Below, piece after piece: positions 35,288 through 45,350 of a stretch of 64,000 nucleotides of DNA. Numbering within the stretch: the stretch's first letter is position 1; each line of letters starts with the position of its first letter. Made by a program: the position numbers and the translations under genes. The DNA is taken from the NCBI RefSeq assembly GCF_023149035.1, contig NZ_JAHXMY010000001.1, positions 62,001 through 126,000 on the forward strand, read 5' to 3'. Under the pieces are notes generated by a model, which saw nothing but the letters and a program-made list of their open reading frames with translations, had not been told where the DNA came from and made no database searches. This stretch comes from Microbacterium sp. EYE_78 (GTDB taxonomy: Bacteria; Actinomycetota; Actinomycetes; Actinomycetales; Microbacteriaceae).

Positions 35288-36322
35288 ATGGATCTCGCCA
35301 CCCTCTGGTTCTTCATCGTCGGCGCCTTCTTCGTCGGCTACTTCGTCCTCGACGGGTTCGACTTCGGCGTCGGCATGAGCCTGCCGTTGCTCGGGCGGAG
35401 CGAGGTCGCCCGGCGCCAGGTGATCAACACCATCGGCCCCGTGTGGGACCTCAATGAGACGTGGGTGATCGTCGCCGGGGCGGCGCTGTTCGCCGCCTTC
35501 CCGGAGTGGTACGCCACCTTGTTCAGCGGCTTCTACCTGCCGCTCCTGCTGATCCTGCTGGCCCTCATCCTGCGAGGCGTTTCGTTCGAGTACCGCCACC
35601 AGCGGGAGGGTCTGCCGTGGAAGCGGCGCTTCGACCGCATGATCGTGATCGGCTCCGTCGTGCCGGCACTGCTCTGGGGGGTCGCATTCGGCAACATCGT
35701 GCAGGGCGTGCCGATCGACGCCGACAAGGAGTTCACCGGCACCCTCCTCACGCTGCTGAACCCGTACGGGCTCTGGATCGGCGTCACGACACTGCTCCTG
35801 TTCTTCCTGCACGGCGTGTACTTCGTCGGGCTGAAGACCGACGGGCAGGTGCAGGAGGACGCCCACCGCCTCGCGCGCCGGGCGGCGCTGCCGACCATCG
35901 TCTTCGCGGCCGGCGCGGTGGTGTGGACCGTGGTCATCGCCATGGAGCGGGATGCGCCGCTGCTGTGGGCCGTGATCGGATGCGGCGCGGTCGCCGCCGT
36001 CGCGCTGCTCGCCTCGGCGATCGCCAACGCCCGCCGCCGCGACGGCTGGGCCTTCGCGCTCGGCGCCGTCACGATCGTGGGCGCCGTCCTCACCCTCTGG
36101 ACCGCCCTCTTCCCGTTCGTGATGCCGTCCACCACCGACCCCGCGTTCTCGCTCACGATCACCAATGCGTCGAGCAGCGACTACACGCTCGGGGTCATGA
36201 CCTGGGCCGCCGTCATCTTCCTGCCGGGCATCCTCGCCTACCAGGCGTGGACCTACTGGGTGTTCCGCAAGCGGGTGTCGCGCGCGCACATCGAGAAGGC
36301 GGATGCCGCCGCGGCGCACTGA
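35288..36322 (+). CDS. cydB: Cytochrome bd oxidase subunit II
   Basis: The 344-residue membrane protein pairs with CydA. It begins LWFFIVGAFFVGYFVLDGFDFG, the standard CydB start, then has NTIGPVWDLNETWVIVAGAALFAAFP and RGVSFEYRHQ. About nine membrane helices are predictable. It begins nine bases after cydA with GGAG in front, and it contains no CydX-like small gene between. Confidence 0.97.
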   Translation: MDLATLWFFIVGAFFVGYFVLDGFDFGVGMSLPLLGRSEVARRQVINTIGPVWDLNETWVIVAGAALFAAFPEWYATLFSGFYLPLLLILLALILRGVSFEYRHQREGLPWKRRFDRMIVIGSVVPALLWGVAFGNIVQGVPIDADKEFTGTLLTLLNPYGLWIGVTTLLLFFLHGVYFVGLKTDGQVQEDAHRLARRAALPTIVFAAGAVVWTVVIAMERDAPLLWAVIGCGAVAAVALLASAIANARRRDGWAFALGAVTIVGAVLTLWTALFPFVMPSTTDPAFSLTITNASSSDYTLGVMTWAAVIFLPGILAYQAWTYWVFRKRVSRAHIEKADAAAAH

Positions 36323-36338
36323 ACCGGACGCACCGACG

Positions 36339-37988
36339 ATGGCACCTGACCCCACCGCCCCCGCGGCAGAGCTCCGGCAGCCGCCGGTCGACCCGCGCCT
36401 GCTGCGGTACGCCTCGGCATCCCGTGGCTTCTTCGTCGCGCTGGCGCTGCTCGCGCTCGTGCAGACCGCAGCCACCGTCGGGTTCGCGCTGCTGACCACG
36501 CGCGCGGTGGTCGACGCGATCGCGGGGGCGGAGCTGCCCGCGACTCTCGCGGCACTCGCCGGCGTCGTCGCACTCCGCTCGATCGCGTCGTTCCTGCGCG
36601 AGCGCGTCGCCGCCCGGGCGTCGGCGCGCGTGGAGTCGCAGCTGCGGACGGCGGTCCTGGATGCCGTCCGCCGCCTGGGTCCCGGCTGGCTGGCGACGCG
36701 CAGCACGTCGCGCGTCGCGCTCGTCGCGGGTCGCGGCCTGGATGCCCTCGAGCCCTATTTCGGCAGGTACCTGCCGCAGCTCGTCGCCACGGCGGTCTCG
36801 ACACCCATCCTCGTGGCGGTCATGTGGGCGGCGGACTGGGTCTCGGGGCTGACGGTGCTGCTCACGATCCCCCTCATCCCGATCTTCATGATCCTCATCG
36901 GCATGGCGACGCGGTTCGTCCAGCAGCGCCAGTGGGACACCCTCGCGCGGCTCTCGTCACGGTTCACGGACACCCTTGCGGGGCTGTCCACACTCGCGGT
37001 GTACGGGCGCCAGCACCGCGCCGCAGCGTCGATCGGTCGAACCACCGACGACTACCGCCGCGAGACGATGAAGGTCCTGCGGGTGTCGTTCCTGTCGGGT
37101 TTCGCGCTCGAGTTCCTCGCGTCGATCTCCGTGGCCATCGTCGCCGTCTCGATCGGGTTCCGCCTGCTCGACGGGTCGCTCGCCCTCTCGGTCGGACTGT
37201 TCGTCCTGCTCCTCGCCCCCGACGCGTACCTGCCGCTGCGCCAGGTCGGCGTGCAGTTCCATGCGTCGAGCGAGGGCGTCGCGGCGACACGGGAGGTCTT
37301 CGAGGTGCTCGACGCGGCTGCGGGTCTGCCGGATGCGGCCGACGCCGACACCACTCCCCGACGGGTCGGGCTGCTCGCCCTCCGGGGCGTGGCCGTCCGT
37401 GGGCTGCCGCCCGTGCACCTCGTCGCGGCCGCCGGCGAGATCGTCCTCATCGAGGGGCCGAGCGGCGCCGGCAAGTCCAGCCTCCTCGCCGCGCTCCTCG
37501 GCACCGCGCCCTACACCGGCACCGTCGAGCTCGATGGCGCGGATGCCGCGTCCCGCCCCGCGTCGACGTGGCTCGCCTGGGCGGGTCAGCGCCCTGGCCT
37601 CATCGCGGGCACCGTCGCCGAGAACGTGGCGCTCGGTGATGCCGCGATGCCCGAGGATGTCGTCCGACGCGCGCTCGAGCTCGCCGCGATCCCGGACCTG
37701 GAGCCCGCACGCACGCTCGGCGTGCAGGGCGCGGGTCTGTCTGGCGGGCAGGCGCAGCGGGTCGCCGTCGCCCGAGCCATCGCACGGCACCTGCGCGGCG
37801 GGGCATCCGTCATCGCCCTCGACGAGCCGTCGGCCTCGCTCGACGCCGACACCGAGGAGCGGTTGTGGGGGTCGCTCCGGCGCCTCGCCGACGACGGCGC
37901 GATCGTGCTGCTCGTGTCGCATCGGGAGTCCGCCCGCCGGGTCGCCGATCGCACCGTGCGCCTCGACGGATCGGCGGTGACCGCGTGA
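36339..37988 (+). CDS. cydD: Heterodimeric ABC transporter CydD (thiol exporter for cytochrome bd assembly)
   Basis: CydDC exports glutathione or cysteine in E. coli (in actinobacteria the thiol is unproven) and is needed for cytochrome bd assembly. The 549-residue protein has a six-helix membrane domain followed by the nucleotide-binding domain. Walker A GPSGAGKSS lies near residue 375, the signature is LSGGQAQRVAVARA, and Walker B is VIALDEPSASLD. The ATG at 36339 is chosen because the earlier ATG at 36303 lies inside cydB. Its stop overlaps the GTG of cydC. Confidence 0.93.
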   Translation: MAPDPTAPAAELRQPPVDPRLLRYASASRGFFVALALLALVQTAATVGFALLTTRAVVDAIAGAELPATLAALAGVVALRSIASFLRERVAARASARVESQLRTAVLDAVRRLGPGWLATRSTSRVALVAGRGLDALEPYFGRYLPQLVATAVSTPILVAVMWAADWVSGLTVLLTIPLIPIFMILIGMATRFVQQRQWDTLARLSSRFTDTLAGLSTLAVYGRQHRAAASIGRTTDDYRRETMKVLRVSFLSGFALEFLASISVAIVAVSIGFRLLDGSLALSVGLFVLLLAPDAYLPLRQVGVQFHASSEGVAATREVFEVLDAAAGLPDAADADTTPRRVGLLALRGVAVRGLPPVHLVAAAGEIVLIEGPSGAGKSSLLAALLGTAPYTGTVELDGADAASRPASTWLAWAGQRPGLIAGTVAENVALGDAAMPEDVVRRALELAAIPDLEPARTLGVQGAGLSGGQAQRVAVARAIARHLRGGASVIALDEPSASLDADTEERLWGSLRRLADDGAIVLLVSHRESARRVADRTVRLDGSAVTA

Positions 37989-39646
37989 GCGCGGCCTCGG
38001 ACGTGCTCCGCGCCGCCCTCCCCGCGCCGCGCCGGATCTGGCCGGCGCTCGCCTCCGGCTTCCTGTCCGAGGCATCCGCGATCGCCCTGCTGGCGGTGAG
38101 CGCCTGGTTGATCGTCCGCGCGAGCGAGCAGCCGCTCGTCCTGTACATCACGCTCGCCGTCGTCGGGGTGCGCGCCTTCGCGCTGTCGCGGGCGGTGTTC
38201 CGCTACACCGAGCGCCTCGCCGGCCATGACGCCGTCCTGCACCGCCTGGCCGACACCCGCGCGGGCCTCGTGCGGCGGCTCATCCCGCACGCACCCGCGG
38301 GACTGGCGAGGACATCCCGCGGCGACGCCACCACGGCCCTCGTGGACGACGTCGACGAGCTGCAGAACCTCGCGCTCCGGGTCGTGCAGCCGCTCGTCTC
38401 ATCGGCGACTGTGGCCGTCGGCGCCGTCGTGCTCGTCGCGCTCGTCTGGTGGCCCGCCGCGCTCACGCTGGTCGGCTGCCTCGTCGTGGCGGCGGTCGCG
38501 GCGAGCGCCTGGGGCTGGGCGGCGGGCGCCCGTGCCGAGCATGCCATCGCCCCGCGTCGCGCGCGCGTCCGAGCGACGCTGCAGGATCACCTGAGCGCGC
38601 TGGACGTCCTCGTCGCCTACGGGGCCGAGGGCGAGAGCCGCGAACGCGTGCGCGTCGCGGATGCGGAGCTGCGCGCCGCGGTGCTGCGGCGTGCGGGGGC
38701 GCAGGCGGGCACCGCGGCCGTCGTCGCCCTGGTCGCGGGCGCGGCGACGCTGCTCGCGCTCGTCGTGTCCGCACCCGCCCTCGCGACGGGCGGCCTGCCG
38801 GGGCCGGGCCTCGCCGTCGCGGTCCTCGTCCCGATGGCGGTGTTCGAGGTGTTCGCCTCGGTGCCCGCGGCCGCGTCGGCGTGGCGCCAGGTGCGATCGT
38901 CGGCCGACAGGATCGCGGCCGTCGTCCCCCGCACCGTCCCAGCGGAGATCCCCGCAGCCGGATCGCCGACCGGCGGGGCACCGCCCCTCGGCGACGGCCT
39001 GCGCCTGCGGGGCGTCGAGGCCCGGTGGCCCGGCGACCGGCATCCGCGTCTCCGGGGGGTGGATCTGGACGTCCGTCCCGGCGAGCGAGTCCTCCTCGTC
39101 GGGGCCAGCGGGGCGGGCAAGACCACGCTCGCCCACGCACTGGTCCGCTTCCTCGAGGTCGGTGGCGAGTACACGATCGGCGGGAGGGATGTGCGCGAGA
39201 TCGCACCCGACGACCTGCGCCGCACCGTGGGACTGTGCGAGCAGCATCCGATGCTCTTCGACGAGGACATCCGCCATAACCTGCTGTTCGCCCGCGACAC
39301 CGCCACGGACGGGGAACTGGAGGCGGTCCTCGACCGCGTCGGCCTCGGGGCGTGGCTGCGGGAGCGAGGCGGGCTCGACGCGCGAGTCGGCGAGCGGGGC
39401 GCGCTCGTCTCGGGCGGACAGGCCCAGCGGATCTCGCTCGCGCGGGCTCTCCTGCGCGGCTTCCCCGTCCTCGTGCTCGACGAGCCCACCGCGGGGGTCG
39501 ACCCCGCCGCATCCGACACCCTGCTCGCCGATCTGCTGTCCGCAGTCGACGGCGAGCGCGCCGTCGTCGTCATCTCGCACGTGCAGGTGCCCGCCGCGCT
39601 CGTCGACCGCACGGTGCGCCTGGACGGCGGACGGATCGTCGAATGA
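37985..39646 (+). CDS. cydC: Heterodimeric ABC transporter CydC
   Basis: The 553-residue protein is the partner half-transporter. It has a membrane domain starting LASGFLSEASAIALLAVSAW and a nucleotide-binding domain with Walker A GASGAGKTT, signature VSGGQAQRISLARA and Walker B VLVLDEPTAGVD. The GTG at 37985 overlaps the cydD stop by four bases, consistent with equal production of the two halves. It is the last gene of cydABDC and converges on the SDR gene nine bases further. Confidence 0.93.
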   Translation: MSAASDVLRAALPAPRRIWPALASGFLSEASAIALLAVSAWLIVRASEQPLVLYITLAVVGVRAFALSRAVFRYTERLAGHDAVLHRLADTRAGLVRRLIPHAPAGLARTSRGDATTALVDDVDELQNLALRVVQPLVSSATVAVGAVVLVALVWWPAALTLVGCLVVAAVAASAWGWAAGARAEHAIAPRRARVRATLQDHLSALDVLVAYGAEGESRERVRVADAELRAAVLRRAGAQAGTAAVVALVAGAATLLALVVSAPALATGGLPGPGLAVAVLVPMAVFEVFASVPAAASAWRQVRSSADRIAAVVPRTVPAEIPAAGSPTGGAPPLGDGLRLRGVEARWPGDRHPRLRGVDLDVRPGERVLLVGASGAGKTTLAHALVRFLEVGGEYTIGGRDVREIAPDDLRRTVGLCEQHPMLFDEDIRHNLLFARDTATDGELEAVLDRVGLGAWLRERGGLDARVGERGALVSGGQAQRISLARALLRGFPVLVLDEPTAGVDPAASDTLLADLLSAVDGERAVVVISHVQVPAALVDRTVRLDGGRIVE

Positions 39647-39655
39647 GCCTCGGAC

Positions 39656-41194
39656 TCAGGCCGCGTCGGGCTCCCGCTCCGCCGCCGCGGCGATGCGGTT
39701 CGCCATGCCCTGGAAGATGAACCCGTGGAACGGCAGGACGGCGAACCAGTAGAGCCGCCCCGCCAGGCCCTTCGGGAAGAAGACGGCCCGCTGGTCGTAC
39801 CGCGAGCCGTCGCCGTCGGGGCTCGCCCGCAGCTCGAGCCATGCGAGGCCCGGCACCTTCATCTCCGCGCGCAGGCGCAGCAGGCGACCGTCCTCGACCG
39901 CCTCCACCCGCCAGAAGTCGATCGCGTCGCCCGCCGCCACCCGGCCACGGCTGCGTCTTCCCCGCTGCAGCCCGACGCCGCCGACGAGGCGGTCCATCCA
40001 GCCGCGGACGGCCCAGAGGAACGGCGAGGAATACCAGCCGTTCTCGCCGCCGATGCCGACGATGACCTTCCAGAGCCGGTCGGGCGAAGCCGAGGTCTTC
40101 GCCGTCTGCACGTCGGTGAAGACGACCCGCCCCGCCCACTCCGGGTCGCTCGGCAGCGGGTCGCTGGGCACCGAGGACACCTCTGCGTCCTGCCAGCTCG
40201 TCTCGACGGCGTCGGACTCGACCTTCCGCAGCGCCAGCCGGACCGCCTCGCGGTATGGCGTGAGTCCGCCCTCGGGCCGGGGCAGCAGGTCGTCGACCGC
40301 GTGGTCGTCCATGATGCATTCGTTCTGCAGCGACGCGATCAGCGGGCGCGCGATCGACCGGGGAACGGGCGTCACGAGGTTCACCCAGTGCGACGCGAGG
40401 CCCGGGGTGAGCACCGGCAGCGCCGCGATGGCGCGCTGGCGGAGCCCTGCCTCGAGGGCGTAGCCGTTCATCATCTGCCCGTAGCGCAGCACGTCCGGTC
40501 CGCCGATGTCGACCGCGCGGTTGACGTCGGAGCCGACCCGCGCCGCCGCGAGCAGATAGTGCAGGACGTCGCGGACGGCGATCGGCTGGATGCGGTTGCG
40601 CACCCACTTCGGCGCCGGCATGTAGGGCAGCACGTCGGTGAGGTGCCGGACCATCTCGAACGACGCCGAGCCCGATCCGATGACCACGCCCGCCTGCAGG
40701 ACGAGGGTCGGGACCCCGCTGTGCAGCAGGGTATCCCCCACCTCGACGCGGGAGCGGAGGTGCGGGCTCAGCGCCACGCCGTCCGGGTGCAGTCCGCCGA
40801 GGTAGACGATGCGACCGACGGATGCCTCGGCCGCCGCATCGGCCACGGTCTCCGCCGCCCGGAGGTCCTTCGTCTCGAAGTCGCTCCCGCCACCCATCGA
40901 GTGCACGAGGTAGTAGAGGACGTCGACGTCGTCGACGGCCCGCGCGACGGCGTTCGCGTCCTCAGCGGCGCCCTCGACGACCTCGACCTCGCTCCCCCAG
41001 ACGAAGGCGCGCAGGCGGTCCGGTGTGCGTGCCAGCACACGGACGCGATAGCCGGCCGACAGCAGCCGCGGCACGAGCCTGCCGCCCAGGTAGCCGGTGG
41101 CGCCGAGGACGAGGGCGCGGGGCGCGGACCCGTCCTCACGGGGCTGCGCGACGAGGGCCGGTTCGCGGCCGGTGGGGGCGGAGAGCTCGGTCAT
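39656..41194 (-). CDS. SDR family NAD(P)-binding protein with C-terminal DUF2867
   Basis: The 512-residue protein has an atypical short-chain dehydrogenase domain: LVLGATGYLGGRLVPRLLSAGY near residue 28, and VLYYLVHSMGGG with YLGGLHPDGV further on. The second half is a DUF2867-type SRPBCC-like domain (RLWKVIVGIGGENGWYSSPFLW and WLELRASPDGDGSRYDQRA, then LAGRLYWFAVLPFHGFIFQGM). This two-domain layout is common in actinobacteria and unstudied. I start at the ATG at 41194. The frame is open upstream, but only as antisense to the transporter gene. Confidence 0.88.
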   Translation of the reverse strand: MTELSAPTGREPALVAQPREDGSAPRALVLGATGYLGGRLVPRLLSAGYRVRVLARTPDRLRAFVWGSEVEVVEGAAEDANAVARAVDDVDVLYYLVHSMGGGSDFETKDLRAAETVADAAAEASVGRIVYLGGLHPDGVALSPHLRSRVEVGDTLLHSGVPTLVLQAGVVIGSGSASFEMVRHLTDVLPYMPAPKWVRNRIQPIAVRDVLHYLLAAARVGSDVNRAVDIGGPDVLRYGQMMNGYALEAGLRQRAIAALPVLTPGLASHWVNLVTPVPRSIARPLIASLQNECIMDDHAVDDLLPRPEGGLTPYREAVRLALRKVESDAVETSWQDAEVSSVPSDPLPSDPEWAGRVVFTDVQTAKTSASPDRLWKVIVGIGGENGWYSSPFLWAVRGWMDRLVGGVGLQRGRRSRGRVAAGDAIDFWRVEAVEDGRLLRLRAEMKVPGLAWLELRASPDGDGSRYDQRAVFFPKGLAGRLYWFAVLPFHGFIFQGMANRIAAAAEREPDAA

Positions 41195-41306
41195 GCCGAC
41201 ACGATAGACCGCCCGTGACGGGGCTCGGGTCATGCCCACGGCATCCGGTTTGTCAAGGGATTCCGGGAGGGATGCGGGCGGCCGCGGCCCTCCGTACCGT
41301 GAAGAG

Positions 41307-42821
41307 ATGGCCAGGTCACATCGTCCCCCGGTTGCGCCGTCCACACCCCGCATCACGCGGGCCCCCGCGCCGCCGCGACTCGAGGTCGACGACGTCATCG
41401 TCGTCGACACCAAGAAGGTGCGCACCGCCATCGGTGGCACCGTCGTCGGCAACTTCATGGAGTGGTTCGACTTCGGCATCTACGGCTACCTGGCCGTGAC
41501 GCTCGCCGTGGTCTTCACGGCCGACCTCCCCGACCCGTGGGGCCTGCTCGTCACGCTCCTCGGCTTCGCCATCTCGTTCCTCGTCCGCCCCTTCGGCGGA
41601 CTCGTGCTCGGGCCGCTCGGCGATCGCATCGGGCGACAGAAGGTCCTCTTCCTCACGATGGCGATGATGGCCGTGGCGACCGCGCTCATCGGGGTGCTGC
41701 CGACGAACGCGCAGATCGGCCTGTGGGCGATCGTGCCGCTCTACCTCCTGAAGATGGTGCAGGGCTTCTCGACGGGCGGCGAGTACGCCGGCGCGACGAC
41801 GTACGTCGCCGAGTTCTCGCCCGACAAGCGTCGCGGGTTCTGGTCGTCGTGGCTCGACCTGGGCTCGTACGTGGGCTTCGCCGCCGGGGCATCCGTCGTC
41901 GCGCTGACCACCGTCATCACCGAGTCCGTCTGGGGCGAGACCGCGATGGTCGACTTCGGGTGGCGCATCCCGTTCCTCGTCGCGATCCCGCTCGGCATCG
42001 TCGCGATCTGGTTCCGTCTGAAGATCCCAGAGACGCCCGCCTACGAGAACGCAGCGCAGCACGACGCGGAGGTCGACCGCGAGGACCCGCTTGCCCGTCA
42101 CGGGATCGGCGGCATCCTCCGTCACCACTGGCGCGAGGTGCTCATCGGCATCGCGATCGTGGCGGCGACCAACACCGCCGGCTACGCGCTCACGAGCTAC
42201 ATGCCCACCTACCTGGAGCAGGAAGTCGGGGTCTCCAACCTCGCCGCAGCCGTCGCGACGGTGCCGGTGCTGATCGTCATGTCCGCGTGCCTCCCGTTCA
42301 TCGGCAAGCTCAGCGACCGCATAGGCCGGCGACCGGTCTACATGATCGCGGCCGGCTCCACGATCGTCCTCATGGTGCCGGCGTTCGCGATCATGCAGAT
42401 CGGCGAGGAGTGGGCGGTGTTCATCGCCCTCGCGATGGTGGCGATCCCCGTCGCGTTCTACGTCGCCGTGTCGGCGTCGACCCTGCCCGCGCTCTTCCCG
42501 ACGGCATCCCGCTTCGGCGCCATGGCGATCGCGTACAACATCTCGGTGTCGCTGTTCGGCGGCACGACGCCGCTGTTCAGCCAGGGCCTCATCGAGCTGA
42601 CCGGCAACACGTTCATGCCGGCGTTCTACATCATGTTCTTCGCTGCGCTGGGCGGCGTCGCGCTGCTGGCGATGAAGGAGACCGCCAGGCGCCCGCTGCT
42701 CGGGTCGGTGCCCACGGTCGAGACGGCGGACGAGGCCCGTGCCGTCGTCGAACGACAGGATGCCGATCCGCTCATCGACACCTCGACGATGCCCATCCCG
42801 GTCGGCCGCCGCCGGTCATAG
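41307..42821 (+). CDS. MFS transporter, metabolite:H+ symporter (ProP/KgtP-like)
   Basis: The 504-residue membrane protein has twelve predictable helices and MHS-type landmarks. These are GGTVVGNFMEWFDFGIYGYLA at the first helix, RPFGGLVLGPLGDRIGRQKVL (MFS motif A), GFSTGGEYAGATTYVAE, and DRIGRRPVYMI. Substrates of the group include proline, betaine, 2-oxoglutarate and other carboxylates; which one is unclear. The cytosolic N-terminal tail is about 45 residues, and the start at 41307 is one of several possible. Confidence 0.88.
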   Translation: MARSHRPPVAPSTPRITRAPAPPRLEVDDVIVVDTKKVRTAIGGTVVGNFMEWFDFGIYGYLAVTLAVVFTADLPDPWGLLVTLLGFAISFLVRPFGGLVLGPLGDRIGRQKVLFLTMAMMAVATALIGVLPTNAQIGLWAIVPLYLLKMVQGFSTGGEYAGATTYVAEFSPDKRRGFWSSWLDLGSYVGFAAGASVVALTTVITESVWGETAMVDFGWRIPFLVAIPLGIVAIWFRLKIPETPAYENAAQHDAEVDREDPLARHGIGGILRHHWREVLIGIAIVAATNTAGYALTSYMPTYLEQEVGVSNLAAAVATVPVLIVMSACLPFIGKLSDRIGRRPVYMIAAGSTIVLMVPAFAIMQIGEEWAVFIALAMVAIPVAFYVAVSASTLPALFPTASRFGAMAIAYNISVSLFGGTTPLFSQGLIELTGNTFMPAFYIMFFAALGGVALLAMKETARRPLLGSVPTVETADEARAVVERQDADPLIDTSTMPIPVGRRRS

Positions 42822-43412
42822 GTGGCGTCCGAATGCCCTCCCGCCGTGGCCCGAGGGCAGCGGCGCGAAACCGAGGCGGGTGTAGAACGCGAGCGCGCCG
42901 GTGTTTTGCGCCGACGCGACGAGGTGAACGCCGGACGCCCCGCGAGCGCGGAGCGCAACCGTCACGGCGTCGATGAGACGCCTGCCCCACCCCTGCCCCT
43001 GCAGGTGCGGCAGGAGGTCGATGTGCAGATGCGCCGGGAACGCGGCGGCGTGCGGCTCGGGCTTCGACCCGCGGCCGTAGGCGTAGAGGAGCGCACCGTC
43101 CTGCCGGGTCCGCTCGTGGTCCGGTCTCGGCCACCGGCGCGCGTGCCGGGGCCACCACTCGGCGCCGAACCACTCCTCGAACGCGTGCGTGTCGTCGGTG
43201 GCGACGGCGTACCCGGCGACCCGGCCCTCGTCGTCCTCCACGACGAATGCGAGGTCGGGGTGGCGCTCGGCGTAGGGCAGCACCCAGATGTGCCCCCAGA
43301 TCGCATCGTCGTCGAAGATGCCGGTGGCGTCGGCCCCGGCATCCCCCGTCCTGACGCAGATCTCCTCGAGTGCCGGTTCGTCGCCGGGACGGAAGGGACG
43401 GATGCCGCTCAC
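42816..43412 (-). CDS. GNAT family N-acetyltransferase
   Basis: The 198-residue protein has an N-terminal IRPFRPGDEPALEEICVRTGD, a central AHLHIDLLPHLQGQGWGRRLIDAV with the acetyl-CoA loop QGQGWG, and the C-terminal GVHLVASAQNTGALAFYTRLGF. The architecture recalls the GNAT half of actinobacterial and mammalian O-GlcNAcase-type proteins, but only the acetyltransferase part is present. The GTG at 43412 lies four bases past the stop of the DUF853 gene. The 3' end overlaps the MFS gene by six bases. Confidence 0.85.
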   Translation of the reverse strand: MSGIRPFRPGDEPALEEICVRTGDAGADATGIFDDDAIWGHIWVLPYAERHPDLAFVVEDDEGRVAGYAVATDDTHAFEEWFGAEWWPRHARRWPRPDHERTRQDGALLYAYGRGSKPEPHAAAFPAHLHIDLLPHLQGQGWGRRLIDAVTVALRARGASGVHLVASAQNTGALAFYTRLGFAPLPSGHGGRAFGRHL

Positions 43413-43416
43413 CCCG

Positions 43417-45345
43417 TCACCGCCTGCCGTTGCCGAACACGCCGCGGATGACGCTGCCGATGATCGACTGCGTCGTCTTCGAGCCGAGGATCTGCTCGAG
43501 CGGGGTCCTCTCGGGGCGGCGGGTGGTCCGCGTCCCGCCGGAGGTCTTCTTGATGAGACGGTCGTACTCGCGCTGCGCATCGCGCTCGGCCTTCTCCTGC
43601 GCCTTGTCCATCGCGGCCTTCTGCTTCGCGTACTCGGCGTCGGCCTTCGCCTTGTCGGCGGCGGCCTTGGCGGCATCCGCCTCGGCGTCGGCGGCGGCCA
43701 TCTTCGCGGCGAGGATCTCGCGGGCGGACTCCCGGTCGACGGCGGTGCCGTAGGTCGCGAGCAGCGGCGACGCGGCGACCGCGGCGGACACGACCGCCTC
43801 CGGCGTCGGGGACATGAGGCCCTGCGGCGCGCGGAGCCGCGTCCACGCCACGGGCGTCGGGGCACCCTTCTCATTCATCACGGTGACGATCGCCTCGCCG
43901 ATGCCGAGCTCCTGCAGCACCCGCTCGAGGTCGTACCCCGATGTCGGGTAGGTGCCGACGGTCGCCCGCAGCGCCTTCGCGTCGTCCGGGGTGAACGCCC
44001 GGAGCGCGTGCTGGATGCGCGATCCGAGCTGCCCGAGCACGTCGCTCGGCACGTCCTTCGGCGTCTGCGTCACGAAGAACACGCCGACGCCCTTCGAGCG
44101 GATGAGTCGCACCGTCTGGACGATGGCGGCGGTGAACGCCTTCGACGCGTCGCGGAACAGCAGGTGCGCCTCGTCGAAGAAGAAGACGAGCTTCGGCTTG
44201 TCGGCATCCCCCACCTCGGGGAGGATCTCGAACAGCTCCGCGAGCAGGTACATGAGGAACGTCGAGAACAGCTCGGGCTTGTCGGCGATCCCGGGCACCT
44301 CGAGCAGCGACACGATCCCGCGCCCGTCGGGCGCCGTCCGAAGGAAGTCCCGGACGTCGAACTCGGGCTCACCGAAGAACACGTCGGCACCGCCGTCGGC
44401 GAAAGTGATCAGCTCGCGGAGGATCACCCCCGCCGTCGCCGAGGACAGTCCGCCGAGCTCCTTCAGCTCGGGTTTGCCCTCGTCGCTCGTGAGGTGGGTG
44501 AGCACCGCGCGGAGGTCGGCGAGGTCGACCAGCGGCAGTCCGTGCGCGTCCGCGTAGTGGAACACGAGCCCGAGGCTCGACTCCTGCGTCTCGTTGAGTC
44601 CGAGCACCTTGCTGAGCAGCAGCGGCCCGAAGCCGGTGACCGTCGCGCGCACCGGCACGCCGGTGCCGATCCCGCCGAGCGCGAAGTACTCCGTGACGGA
44701 TGCCGCCGGCTCCCACGCCTGCCCGATCGCCTCCGTGCGGGTCAGCAGCTTCGGATTCGACTCGCCCGGTGTCGCGACCCCCGTCAGGTCGCCCTTGATG
44801 TCCGCGGCGAAGACGGGCACGCCCTTCGCGGCGAGCTGCTCCGCGAGACCCTGCAGGGTGCGCGTCTTGCCGGTGCCCGTCGCCCCGGCGACGAGCCCGT
44901 GCCGGTTGGTCATCGCGAGCGGGATGCGGATCTGCGCCTCGCGGACCGGGTCGCCGTTCACGAGCGCACCGAGGTCGAGGGTCGCCTCCTCGAACGAGTA
45001 CCCGGCGACGATGCGAGCGACCTCGTCCGCGTCGAGCGGTCCCTCCGATGGCGCGGATGCCGATGGGGCGGGTTCCGGCGCGGGCGCGGGCTCCGGCGAC
45101 GCGGGGGCGGCTTCCGGCGAAGGCGCGGGCTCCGCCGACGGCGCTGCAGCCCCGGCGGGGTCGGTCTCCGGCGGGGCGGCTGCCGGGGACGGCGGCGGCG
45201 CGGCATCCGTCTCCCGACGGGCAGCGGACGCCCGTGCGGCGGCGAGCGCGGCCTGCGCCTGCGCGAGCTTCAGGGCGGCTTCGGCAGCGGCGGCCTCGGC
45301 TTCGAGTCGAGCGAGGTCTGCGGCGGCGGCATCTTCGGCGCTCAT
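43417..45345 (-). CDS. DUF853 / HerA-helicase-like ATPase
   Basis: The 642-residue protein has an Ala/Glu-rich helical start, then a Pro/Ala/Glu-rich linker (about residues 50-100). The conserved ATPase follows, with Walker A GATGTGKTRTLQGLAEQ near residue 155 and Walker B LVFFFDEAHLLF near residue 395. The C-terminus is a charged coiled coil (KAKADAEYAKQKAAMDKAQEKAERDAQ-type, about residues 550-600). HerA relatives are DNA translocases; DUF853 proteins themselves are uncharacterised. The ATG at 45345 precedes a normal DUF853 N-terminus, although the frame stays open far upstream as antisense of other genes. Confidence 0.9.
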   Translation of the reverse strand: MSAEDAAAADLARLEAEAAAAEAALKLAQAQAALAAARASAARRETDAAPPPSPAAAPPETDPAGAAAPSAEPAPSPEAAPASPEPAPAPEPAPSASAPSEGPLDADEVARIVAGYSFEEATLDLGALVNGDPVREAQIRIPLAMTNRHGLVAGATGTGKTRTLQGLAEQLAAKGVPVFAADIKGDLTGVATPGESNPKLLTRTEAIGQAWEPAASVTEYFALGGIGTGVPVRATVTGFGPLLLSKVLGLNETQESSLGLVFHYADAHGLPLVDLADLRAVLTHLTSDEGKPELKELGGLSSATAGVILRELITFADGGADVFFGEPEFDVRDFLRTAPDGRGIVSLLEVPGIADKPELFSTFLMYLLAELFEILPEVGDADKPKLVFFFDEAHLLFRDASKAFTAAIVQTVRLIRSKGVGVFFVTQTPKDVPSDVLGQLGSRIQHALRAFTPDDAKALRATVGTYPTSGYDLERVLQELGIGEAIVTVMNEKGAPTPVAWTRLRAPQGLMSPTPEAVVSAAVAASPLLATYGTAVDRESAREILAAKMAAADAEADAAKAAADKAKADAEYAKQKAAMDKAQEKAERDAQREYDRLIKKTSGGTRTTRRPERTPLEQILGSKTTQSIIGSVIRGVFGNGRR

Positions 45346-45350
45346 GGCGC